Origin: Clostridia bacterium
GTDB taxonomy: Bacteria; Bacillota; Clostridia; Oscillospirales; CAG-272
NCBI GenBank assembly: GCA_029010655.1
Contig: JAQXKW010000013.1
Span: 1 to 7,206, forward strand
Direction: 5' to 3'
Length of the DNA stretch: 7,206 nucleotides
The notes under the pieces were generated by a model. That model saw only the letters and a program-made list of their open reading frames with translations, was not told the origin of the DNA and did not search any database. A program made the translations under genes and the position numbers. Position 1 is the stretch's first letter. Every line of letters begins with the position of its first letter. Positions 1 through 5,157 of the stretch are shown here, in pieces.

Positions 1-1
1 A

Positions 2-250
2 TTAAGCCACGGGGTATATTCAAAAGAGTTTATATTAGGCTGGACCGTTTTCGCCCTGTGTTCCCCGATTATGGCTTATTTTGCATGGTTAACAAAAGAG
101 CGCGGAGTGTTTCCGAAAATCGTGAGTACGGGGATTGTTGCCGTTTCCCTTCTGTCGTCAATCCTTCTTTTTGACAGGCTCCGTTTTTATGACATTATTA
201 TTGACGGAGCGTTGATTTTCTTTCTGTTTTTCAAAAAGATTGACAGATGA
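2..250 (+). CDS. C-terminal end of an unidentified multi-span membrane protein (partial)
   Basis: The reading frame is open from the left edge (first full codon at base 2) to the TGA at 248-250, giving 82 visible residues; the start lies outside the window. The fragment is strongly hydrophobic. Likely membrane spans are at visible residues about 11-30 (with GWTVFALCSPIMAYF), 40-57 (VSTGIVAVSLLSSILLF) and 64-77 (DIIIDGALIFFLFF). They are separated by short charged loops (TKERG, DRLRFYD), and the protein ends in KKIDR, a positively charged tail that would favour a cytoplasmic C-terminus. No catalytic or transporter motif is visible and I do not recognise the family. It could be a small integral membrane protein of unknown function. 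It converges on aspS, and the two genes share the hairpin terminator at 292-334. Coding status is well supported by composition and by the terminator placement; function is not. Confidence 0.72.
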   Translation, partial: LSHGVYSKEFILGWTVFALCSPIMAYFAWLTKERGVFPKIVSTGIVAVSLLSSILLFDRLRFYDIIIDGALIFFLFFKKIDR

Positions 251-291
251 ATCAGAGCTTACAGTGCTGAAATAGGTTCTATATAACCGAT

Positions 292-334
292 AAAAAAACA
301 GCGCAAAAGCATTTCGCTTTTGCGCTGTTTTTTT
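292..334. terminator. Bidirectional rho-independent terminator between the membrane gene and aspS
   Basis: The arms 292-310 and 316-334 are perfect reverse complements (19 bp) around a 5-nt loop (ATTTC). The core is ACAGCGCAAAAGC with its complement, and the outer part is A7 on the left and T7 on the right. Read on either strand, the 3' arm therefore ends in a run of seven U. It lies 41 bases after the stop of the left-hand gene and 6 bases after the aspS stop, so it should end both convergent transcripts. Confidence 0.93.
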
Positions 335-340
335 CGTTTT

Positions 341-2131
341 TTATTCCTTTTCGGGAAGATTTACCTTTATGCAAAGCTCCTCCAGAGCATCGGGGTCTGC
401 CGGTGCGGGGCACTTTGACATAAGCTCGGAAGCGTTCTGCACCTTGGGGAATGCGATTACCTCTCTTATATCCTCAAGTCCCAGAAGCAGGGCTACCAGT
501 CTGTCAAGACCGAAGGCAAGTCCGCCGTGAGGGGGTACTCCGTACTTAAACGCTTCAAGCAGATAGCCGAACTTTTCATCCGCAGTCTTTTGGTCGATGC
601 CCAAAATTCTGAACATCTGCTGCTGACGCTCCGTTGTATGTATTCTGATAGAGCCTCCGCCAAGCTCCGTGCCGTTCAGGACTATATCGTATGCCCTTGC
701 ACGGACAGCGCCCGGGTCGGACTCGATTTTTGCCATATCCTCCTCCATGGGCATGGTGAAGGGATGGTGCATTGCCTTATATCTGCCCTCGTTTTCGTCA
801 TACTCGAACAAAGGGAACTCCGTTACCCACAGGAAATTGAACTTGGATTTATCTATCAAATCCATTCTCTTTGCCACCTCACAGCGAAGTGCGCCCAGAG
901 AATCGAACACCACTTTATCACGGTCTGCCACGATAAGAGCAAGGTCGCCCTCTCCCACGCCCATTTTCTCCGTAATCCCTGCGGTTTCCTCCTCGGTCAG
1001 GAATTTTGCAAAGGAGGAGGACACCGTGCCGTCCGCATTTTTATACCATGCAAGCCCCTTTGCGCCGTAGGTCTTTACGAACTCGGTGAGAGAATCGATT
1101 TCTTTTCTGGACATTTTTGCGCCGCCGGGAACGGTGATGCCGCGGACGGAACCGCCGTTTTCAACGCAGGAGGCGAACACGCCGAAGCCGCAGCCCCGAA
1201 CCTGTTCGGAGATGTTGCATAGCTCAAGACCGAATCTTGTATCGGGCTTATCACTGCCGTAACGCTCCATTGCCTCGTGCCATGTCATTCTCTTGAAGGG
1301 CACTTCAAGGGGAAGGTGCATAAATTCGTCGAATACTTTCTTTATAAAGCCTTCGTTTACTGCGATAATATCCTCCTCGTCAGCAAAGGAAAGCTCCATA
1401 TCAATCTGTGTAAACTCCGGCTGACGGTCGGCTCTCAGGTCCTCGTCTCTGAAGCAACGGGCTATCTGGATATAACGGTCAAAGCCCGAATACATCAAAA
1501 GCTGTTTATAAAGCTGAGGTGACTGGGGGAGCGCATAGAAACAGCCCGGGTGGACACGGGAGGGCACGAGATAGTCTCTTGCTCCCTCGGGAGACGGCTT
1601 TATAAGCTGGGGGGTTTCTATATCAATAAAGCCCTGCTCGCGGAAGTAGTTACGTGCGATATTAGTGATTTCCGACCTTGCCATAATATTTTTCTGCATA
1701 TCGGGACGGCGAAGGTCGAGAAATCTGTATGTAAGTCTTGTTTCGCTGTTTGTATCGCTGTTTTCCACTATGGGGAAAGGAGGGGTCTGCGCTTCGGAGA
1801 GCACCTTAAATGAGTCAACCGCAACCTCGATTTCGCCTGTGGGCAGATTGGGGTTGACCGCCCCCTCGCCTCTATGGCGGACAACGCCCTTTGCACAGAG
1901 CACAAACTCACTGCGGGTAGCAAACGCCGCCTTGAAAATATCTTTGTCGGTATTTTCGTCAAAGGCAAGCTGAATAATACCCGTTCTGTCGCGCAGGTCA
2001 ATAAATATAAGGCTTCCAAGGTCTCTCTGTCTCTGGCACCAGCCCAGAACCGTTACTCTCTCTCCCACGTTTGCCGCAGTCAGCGTGCCGCAGTAGTGGG
2101 TACGTTTATCGTTTTTTTCAAATACTTCCAT
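341..2131 (-). CDS. aspS: Aspartyl-tRNA synthetase, bacterial type
   Basis: This class IIb synthetase charges tRNA-Asp with aspartate using ATP in the cytoplasm. All expected parts are present in 596 residues, close to the usual 580-600. The N-terminal OB-fold anticodon-binding domain covers about 12-110 (GWCQRQRDLGSLIFIDLRDR at 30-49). The flipping loop SPEGARDYLVP is at 180-190, and the aspartate/ATP-site segment PQSPQLYKQLL at 202-212. Motif 2 is FRDEDLRADRQPEFTQIDME (227-246), the bacterial GAD insertion domain spans about 290-420, HHPFTMP is at 455-461, and motif 3 GLAFGLDRLVALLLG at 537-551. Leu38 after Arg-Asp in the OB fold is the residue reported for discriminating AspRS (non-discriminating enzymes usually have His there), so I infer a tRNA-Asp-specific enzyme. 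The ATG at 2131 is supported by AAGGA eight bases upstream. It is the second gene of an operon with the HAD phosphatase, starting 5 bp after that stop codon, and is followed by a hairpin terminator. Confidence 0.98.
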   Translation of the reverse strand: MEVFEKNDKRTHYCGTLTAANVGERVTVLGWCQRQRDLGSLIFIDLRDRTGIIQLAFDENTDKDIFKAAFATRSEFVLCAKGVVRHRGEGAVNPNLPTGEIEVAVDSFKVLSEAQTPPFPIVENSDTNSETRLTYRFLDLRRPDMQKNIMARSEITNIARNYFREQGFIDIETPQLIKPSPEGARDYLVPSRVHPGCFYALPQSPQLYKQLLMYSGFDRYIQIARCFRDEDLRADRQPEFTQIDMELSFADEEDIIAVNEGFIKKVFDEFMHLPLEVPFKRMTWHEAMERYGSDKPDTRFGLELCNISEQVRGCGFGVFASCVENGGSVRGITVPGGAKMSRKEIDSLTEFVKTYGAKGLAWYKNADGTVSSSFAKFLTEEETAGITEKMGVGEGDLALIVADRDKVVFDSLGALRCEVAKRMDLIDKSKFNFLWVTEFPLFEYDENEGRYKAMHHPFTMPMEEDMAKIESDPGAVRARAYDIVLNGTELGGGSIRIHTTERQQQMFRILGIDQKTADEKFGYLLEAFKYGVPPHGGLAFGLDRLVALLLGLEDIREVIAFPKVQNASELMSKCPAPADPDALEELCIKVNLPEKE

Positions 2132-2136
2132 TTTTA

Positions 2137-2802
2137 TTATCCTTCAAATTCATTAATATCAAAATACTTTATTACCGCCTGCCGAAGGTCATCGCACACG
2201 AAATCGGCTCCTGCCGCTTTCAGCTCCGCCTCCGAAAAGGACGTTGTAACTGCGGCGGCTGTCATACCCGCCGCCTTTGCCGCCATGACGCCCGATTTTG
2301 CGTCCTCAAAAACAAGGCAACGGGACGGGTCAATGTGGCATTTTCCTGCCGCTTTCAGGAAAATGTCCGGAGCGGGCTTTTTCTTCTCCACCTCGTCCCC
2401 TGAGACAACGGTTTCAAATATATCAAGCTCAACTCCCACGCAGCGAAGATTTGTTTCCACCTTGAAAAGCCCTGCCGACGATGCAACGCAGATTTTTATG
2501 CCGTTCTTATGAAGGGTTTTCAGCACCGTTCTGCTCCACGGGAAAACGGTCAGCGTTTCCTTGGCGTATTCGCCGTACAGCTTATAGGACAAATCCTGCA
2601 TTTCTTTTGCGAAGGGCACGCCGTGTGCTTTTGCCACCTCGCCTATATATATAACGTCGCCCATACCCGTATAGGGTGTGAACTCCTCATGCTCCGGATA
2701 TACGCCGAATTCATGGAGGGCGTCGGCGCAGGCACGCTTGAAGGTTGCCTCGGAATCCACCAGCACTCCGTCCATATCGAATATTACGAGACAGGGTTTC
2801 AT
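2137..2802 (-). CDS. HAD-superfamily hydrolase, subfamily IA (phosphoglycolate phosphatase / beta-phosphoglucomutase-like)
   Basis: A 221-residue cytoplasmic phosphatase of the haloacid dehalogenase superfamily, complete by family length. Motif I FDMDGVLVDSE is at 8-18, with the nucleophile Asp9 and acid/base Asp11. The helical cap covers about 18-88. Motif II VASSA (106-110) supplies Ser108, motif III Lys142 is in KKKPAPDIFL, and motif IV FEDAKSGV (165-172) carries the acidic pair for magnesium. The segment GDEVEKKKPAPDIFLKAA followed by CLVFEDAKSGVMAAKAAGM is typical of subfamily IA variant 3, which includes beta-phosphoglucomutase, sugar-phosphate phosphatases and phosphoglycolate phosphatases. 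Substrate cannot be read from sequence. A role on a sugar phosphate would fit the glucan genes nearby, but they are in a different transcript. It is the first gene of the HAD-aspS operon, with its own promoter and a leader of about 34 nt. Confidence 0.92.
   Translation of the reverse strand: MKPCLVIFDMDGVLVDSEATFKRACADALHEFGVYPEHEEFTPYTGMGDVIYIGEVAKAHGVPFAKEMQDLSYKLYGEYAKETLTVFPWSRTVLKTLHKNGIKICVASSAGLFKVETNLRCVGVELDIFETVVSGDEVEKKKPAPDIFLKAAGKCHIDPSRCLVFEDAKSGVMAAKAAGMTAAAVTTSFSEAELKAAGADFVCDDLRQAVIKYFDINEFEG
2140..2144 (-). promoter_or_regulatory. Ribosome binding site of aspS, inside the end of the HAD gene
   Basis: On the minus strand the context reads GAAGGATAATAAAAATG. The AAGGA motif lies within the last codons of the upstream phosphatase gene, followed by its TAA and then the aspS ATG with about 8 bases of spacing. 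The embedding fixes the aspS start and suggests translational coupling to the upstream gene. Confidence 0.7.
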
Positions 2803-2805
2803 TTT

Positions 2806-2811
2806 CTCACC
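2806..2811 (-). promoter_or_regulatory. Weak ribosome binding site of the HAD phosphatase gene
   Basis: On the minus strand the start reads GCGGTGAGAAAATG. GGTGAG is an imperfect Shine-Dalgarno sequence with unusually short spacing to the ATG at 2802. It supports that start because motif I of the enzyme begins only eight residues later, leaving no room for a later ATG. Confidence 0.45.
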
Positions 2812-2842
2812 GCTTTTCTTGGTTCTTTCGTTCTAATTGATT

Positions 2843-2871
2843 ATTATATCAAAGGTAACCCGCAAATGCAA
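2843..2871 (-). promoter_or_regulatory. Extended -10 promoter of the HAD-aspS operon
   Basis: On the minus strand the -10 is a perfect TATAAT (2843-2848) preceded by TGA, forming a TGn extended -10. Exactly 17 bases further upstream is TTGCAT (2866-2871), a poor -35 that matches three of six consensus bases. The expected transcription start is near 2836, giving a leader of about 34 nt to the ATG at 2802. The -35 sits inside a 14-bp palindrome (2864-2877). Confidence 0.8.
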
Positions 2872-2877
2872 GCATTT
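2864..2877. repeat. Palindrome AAATGC-AA-GCATTT overlapping the HAD-aspS -35
   Basis: Two perfect 6-bp inverted arms (2864-2869 and 2872-2877) flank AA. The site covers the weak -35 box of the HAD-aspS promoter and lies between two divergent promoters, a place where a regulator could bind. No regulator family is recognised, and short AT-rich palindromes also occur by chance. Confidence 0.35.
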
Positions 2878-2910
2878 TCAGCAAGAATAACCCTTACAGG
2901 CGACAAATTA

Positions 2911-2939
2911 TTGACAAAATGAAATAAATAATGTAAAAT
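2911..2939 (+). promoter_or_regulatory. Strong sigma-A type promoter of the small toxin-like gene
   Basis: A perfect -35 TTGACA (2911-2916), a 17-base spacer and a -10 TAAAAT (2934-2939, five of six consensus bases). Transcription should start near 2946, exactly where a hairpin begins. The promoter points away from the HAD-aspS promoter; the two -35 boxes are 39 bp apart. Confidence 0.82.
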
Positions 2940-2945
2940 ACCGTT

Positions 2946-3048
2946 GTCAGCATATATTGCTGACCCGGAGCGCCTTTCCCGGTGGCGGTCGTTTACTCTC
3001 AAACGGGAGGAACGCTTTTTATTTTTCTCCCGGAAGGGAGGGATGAAT
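2946..3048 (+). promoter_or_regulatory. Structured 5' leader of the toxin-like mRNA, with hidden Shine-Dalgarno
   Basis: The leader of about 103 nt holds several hairpins in series. At its very 5' end is GTCAGCA-TATAT-TGCTGAC (2946-2964, 7 bp perfect). Next come CGCC...GGCG (2971-2974/2984-2987), CGTTT-ACTCTC-AAACG (2990-3005) and CTCCC-GGAA-GGGAG (3027-3040). The last one, with GNRA-type loop GGAA, buries most of the Shine-Dalgarno GGAGG (3037-3041). The anti-Shine-Dalgarno arm could instead pair upstream, CGGGAG (3004-3009) with CTCCCG (3027-3032), which would free it. A 5' end hairpin and a masked ribosome site are usual in type I toxin mRNAs; that this leader works the same way is inference. 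Confidence 0.6.
2982..2994 (+). repeat. Direct repeat copy 1, in the toxin leader
   Basis: GTGGCGGTCGTTT matches copy 2 at 3198-3210 (GCGGCCGTCGTCT) at 10 of 13 positions. Because copy 2 is transcribed in the opposite direction, the two RNAs can pair here with 12 of 13 positions joined when U-G wobbles count (one G-G mismatch). Confidence 0.5.
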
Positions 3049-3135
3049 ATGTACTTAACTCTCGCTGAGCTTATTGCTCTTGCAGAACTTATGGTATTAA
3101 TCATCAGTCTCGTTTACACGATGACTAAAAAATAA
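3049..3135 (+). CDS. 28-residue hydrophobic peptide, holin-like/type I toxin candidate
   Basis: The ATG at 3049 opens a 28-codon frame ending in TAA at 3133-3135. The peptide starts MYLTLAELIALAE, continues as one membrane span (LMVLIISLVY) and ends TMTKK. A short single-span peptide with a lysine tail resembles the small holin-like toxins of Firmicutes and, more loosely, TxpA and Fst; no diagnostic motif proves membership. I prefer this start because GGAGG (3037-3041) is 7 bases before it, while it is only 1 base before the in-frame ATG at 3043 (which would add Met-Asn). The gene has its own strong promoter, a structured leader and a convergent antisense RNA. If it is a toxin, it would act in the cytoplasmic membrane and be kept silent by the antisense RNA. 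It could instead be a harmless small membrane protein. Confidence 0.68.
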   Translation: MYLTLAELIALAELMVLIISLVYTMTKK

Positions 3136-3138
3136 AGA

Positions 3139-3178
3139 GAAAACCCGCCTCACACTTCCATACGTTAGGCGGATTTTC
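3139..3178. terminator. Shared hairpin terminator of the small gene and its antisense RNA
   Basis: The arms 3139-3150 and 3167-3178 pair over 12 positions around a 16-nt loop. In the minus-strand RNA every position pairs (one U-G wobble) and the tail is TCTTTATTTTTT, so it should be an efficient terminator. In the plus-strand RNA the same position is a C-A mismatch and the tail (TTTTCTATCTG) is short, so termination should be partial. The asymmetry suggests that it serves mainly the antisense RNA. Confidence 0.72.
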
Positions 3179-3197
3179 TATCTGAATAACTGAGGAA

Positions 3198-3210
3198 GCG
3201 GCCGTCGTCT
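3198..3210 (+). repeat. Direct repeat copy 2, near the 5' end of the antisense RNA
   Basis: GCGGCCGTCGTCT is the partner of the leader copy at 2982-2994. It lies about 11-24 nt from the predicted 5' end of the antisense RNA. The plan recalls the DRa/DRb repeats of the Fst/par locus, where repeats in convergent transcripts supply the regulatory RNA-RNA contact. Confidence 0.5.
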
Positions 3211-3227
3211 GGCGCTCCTGCACTTTA

Positions 3228-3255
3228 ATTATACACCGTTTTTATGAAAAGTCAA
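3228..3255 (-). promoter_or_regulatory. Strong promoter of the antisense RNA
   Basis: On the minus strand there is TTGACT (3250-3255, five of six consensus bases), a 16-base spacer and a perfect TATAAT (3228-3233). It lies just past the end of the amylase gene, pointing toward the small toxin-like gene. The nearest minus-strand coding start is over 400 bases away, beyond a hairpin terminator, so a noncoding product is the best reading. Confidence 0.78.
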
Positions 3256-3280
3256 CCCATCGGGGGACTTTTCTTTTTAT
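3246..3280 (+). terminator. Second plus-strand terminator, overlapping the end of the amylase gene
   Basis: GAAAAGTC (3246-3253) and GACTTTTC (3266-3273) are perfect complements, with an inner CCC-ATC-GGG stem, followed by TTTTTATTT. The U tract is on the plus-strand side, so it would stop transcripts that read through 3139-3178. On the minus strand the same hairpin follows the amylase stop codon but lacks a U tract beyond the stem, so it may be only a weak terminator for the glgP-amylase transcript. Its left arm also contains the -35 of the antisense promoter. Confidence 0.65.
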
Positions 3281-5157
3281 TTGCACCTTACTATTACTGC
3301 CGACATGGGCTGAAGCACCCCGTTGAATTTCTTTCCCGAAAGGAGGTCTTTTCCCGAAAAAGGGACTGTGACGGGAGTGCTGTCCGTATTTGCGGCGGTT
3401 ACAATTCTCGTTTTTTTGTCATACCTTTCAAAGGCTATATAGCTATTGCCCTTACCCACAATTCGGAACTCACCGTTTTTGTAAACCCCGTTTTTCCTGA
3501 TCTCCCCGAGGCGGCGGTAATGGCTGACAAGCTCTGCGTCCTGACGCTCCCACGGGTAGGCTCTGCGGCAAAAGGGGTCTCTGCCGCCCTCCATGCCCGC
3601 TTCGTCTCCGTAGAAAACAGAGGGCACTCCGTACACGGTATACTGTATAGCGGAGGCGATTTTCAAGAGCTTTTTGCCCGTTTCGTACTCAGTCTCGGTC
3701 ATTTTATGGTTGGAAAGCTCACGGTTTGAGAGCTTCCCGTATTCTTTATCCCCAAGTGCCGTAAGTATTCTCTCCGTATCGTGTGTTCCGATTATGTTCA
3801 TCAGGCAATTTGCAACGCAGGGGGGATAAGACGAATATATTTCGTTAAGCTCTCGTGCCAGCTCTTCCCCGCCCTTGCAAAGGAGAAATTCAAGAAGTGC
3901 TTTCCTGAAGGGATAGTTCATAACGGAGTCAAGCTGTTTTCCCTGCAAGTATTTTCTTCTTTTGCCGTACGCCACCTTATCTGCGGCGTTTTCCCACACC
4001 TCGCCGATAATTACGGCGTCGGGGTTTACGCTTTTAACGCTTTTTCTGAAAAGCTCCAGAAACTTATCGGAAAGCTCGTCCGCCACGTCAAGTCTCCAGC
4101 CGCCTATACCCTCTTTTACGTATTTTGCGCCGATTCCGTTTTCACCCGCAAAGTAATTTAGGCAATTGTCGTTATTGTGGTTCAGCTTAGGCAGTATTTC
4201 GATTCCCCACCAGGAGCTGTAATTATCGTTTTCGTCGAAGAAATACCAGTCACGGTAAGGGGAATCGGGATTTTTATACGCCCCGTTTCCATATTTTCGG
4301 CATTTGTCGAAATATATACTTTCGTCCCCCGTATGGTTGAACACGCCGTCGAGGATTATATGTATTCCGCACTTTTTACACTCCGAAATAAGGTGTTCCA
4401 GCGCTTCGTTTCCGCCGAAGGCAGCGTCTACCTCCGTATAGTCGCAGGTATCGTATTTATGATTTGAATTTGCTTTGAAAATGGGGGACAGATACAGGAT
4501 TGTAACCCCCATACTTTGAAGATAGGGCAGTTTTTCGGCAACGCCGTACAAATCTCCGCCGTAAAAAAGGTTGTTTTTCACATACGCCCCCGGCACCCGG
4601 GCGTACTGGGATATGGGAGCGTACCAGTCATTTTCGTTTACGGCGTCCGCCCTTTTCATTGATTTTCCGCTTTTTCTGAATCTGTCAACGAATATGTGGT
4701 ACATAACGCCGCCATAGAACCAATCCGGCGTTGTGAAACCGTCCTCATACACCAAAAGCCTTACGGGAGTTCCCTTTTTATCCGCAAAGGTAATTTCCGT
4801 ATTATCGCAGGTGGTGGAATATAGGCTGTCTTTTCCTCTGCAAAGGACTGTTTCATAGTAGAAAAGTCCCGCGCCTTTATGTTTCAAATCATACAAAAGA
4901 GAAAAATTTTCCCCGTCCTCCGTTGAAAAAGGAAGTATTTCCGTTTCGCCGCCGTCGGGGGTTATTCTCATTTCGGCTTTTATTACCCCGAATTCCCTTG
5001 GGCACTTCAGATAAAATTTTAATTTTGCAGACGACGGAAAAGCCTCACGGGCGCTTTCCTCTTTTTGACGCACCCGTGAAGCATTCACCGTTTCTGCAAT
5101 TTTTGAAAATTCAATGCGGGAGCCTTTTGTCAGCTCCTCATGCAGTTTTACAAGCAT
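3277..5157 (-). CDS. Cytoplasmic GH13 glucan hydrolase, neopullulanase/cyclomaltodextrinase-like
   Basis: A 626-residue alpha-amylase-family enzyme expected to hydrolyse alpha-1,4 (possibly alpha-1,6) bonds in maltodextrins or glycogen fragments. An N-terminal beta-sandwich resembling the CBM34-type domain of neopullulanases spans about 45-135, and the catalytic barrel begins at VMYHIFVDRF (151-160). FYGGDLYG is at 198-205 and region I DGVFNH at 270-275. The LPKLN segment (322-326) resembles the MPKLN signature of GH13_20. Region II GWRLDVADE (353-361) holds nucleophile Asp357. Region III IIGEVW (383-388) holds acid/base Glu386. Region IV GTHD (457-460) ends in transition-state Asp460. FYGDEAGMEGGRDP follows at 515-528, and a C-terminal beta domain runs from about 565. 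No signal peptide is visible, so the enzyme should be intracellular. Its ATG overlaps the phosphorylase TGA by one base and has no clear ribosome site, implying coupled translation. Exact substrate preference is not determined. Confidence 0.93.
   Translation of the reverse strand: MLVKLHEELTKGSRIEFSKIAETVNASRVRQKEESAREAFPSSAKLKFYLKCPREFGVIKAEMRITPDGGETEILPFSTEDGENFSLLYDLKHKGAGLFYYETVLCRGKDSLYSTTCDNTEITFADKKGTPVRLLVYEDGFTTPDWFYGGVMYHIFVDRFRKSGKSMKRADAVNENDWYAPISQYARVPGAYVKNNLFYGGDLYGVAEKLPYLQSMGVTILYLSPIFKANSNHKYDTCDYTEVDAAFGGNEALEHLISECKKCGIHIILDGVFNHTGDESIYFDKCRKYGNGAYKNPDSPYRDWYFFDENDNYSSWWGIEILPKLNHNNDNCLNYFAGENGIGAKYVKEGIGGWRLDVADELSDKFLELFRKSVKSVNPDAVIIGEVWENAADKVAYGKRRKYLQGKQLDSVMNYPFRKALLEFLLCKGGEELARELNEIYSSYPPCVANCLMNIIGTHDTERILTALGDKEYGKLSNRELSNHKMTETEYETGKKLLKIASAIQYTVYGVPSVFYGDEAGMEGGRDPFCRRAYPWERQDAELVSHYRRLGEIRKNGVYKNGEFRIVGKGNSYIAFERYDKKTRIVTAANTDSTPVTVPFSGKDLLSGKKFNGVLQPMSAVIVRCK

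Larger units (their letters stand above)
3127..3221 (-). ncRNA. Candidate antisense RNA (antitoxin-like) convergent with the small gene
   Basis: A strong minus-strand promoter (3228-3255) predicts a start near 3221. The transcript would run about 95 nt and stop at the hairpin 3139-3178, whose U-rich tail TCTTTATTTTTT extends to 3127, over the peptide stop codon. No ATG with a usable frame is present: the only one, in the hairpin loop, gives Met-Glu-Val-stop. It is fully complementary to the 3' end and downstream part of the toxin-like transcript. Near its 5' end it also carries a segment (complement of 3198-3210) that can pair with the toxin leader at 2982-2994. This is the arrangement of antitoxin RNAs such as RNA II of the Fst/par locus and RatA. 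Confidence 0.6.

Noticed and set aside
527..1222. Long plus-strand open frame of 231 codons opposite aspS
   Set aside because: It lies wholly within the well-supported aspS gene on the other strand, its protein has no recognisable motif, and it lacks a start region of its own.
1874..2512. Plus-strand open frame of 212 codons across the aspS/HAD junction
   Set aside because: It is antisense to two intact genes with clear catalytic motifs, with no promoter or ribosome site seen.
2803..2836. T-box or riboswitch leader controlling aspS
   Set aside because: The leader from the mapped promoter is only about 34 nt, too short for a T-box, and none of its conserved elements is present.
2944..3048. 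Longer 63-codon version of the small plus-strand gene, starting at an upstream ATG-like start
   Set aside because: The extra N-terminal part is translated from the hairpin-rich leader, begins at or before the predicted transcription start, and has no ribosome site. The Shine-Dalgarno at 3037-3041 points to the ATG at 3049.
2844..3104. Minus-strand open frame of 86 codons between the HAD gene and the amylase gene
   Set aside because: It is antisense to the toxin-like gene and leader, runs into the HAD promoter, has repetitive low-complexity SSARA content and no ribosome site.
2967..3218. GGAGCGCC/GGCGCTCC as terminal inverted repeats of a small mobile element
   Set aside because: The arms are only 8 bp and lie inside the two predicted transcripts, and no target-site duplication is seen around them; an RNA-pairing role fits better.
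2803..3221. The minus-strand promoter at 3228-3255 as a second, distant promoter for HAD-aspS with a leader of about 420 nt
   Set aside because: A strong hairpin with a U-rich tail follows about 45-95 nt after the start, and the HAD gene has its own good promoter. Some read-through cannot be excluded.
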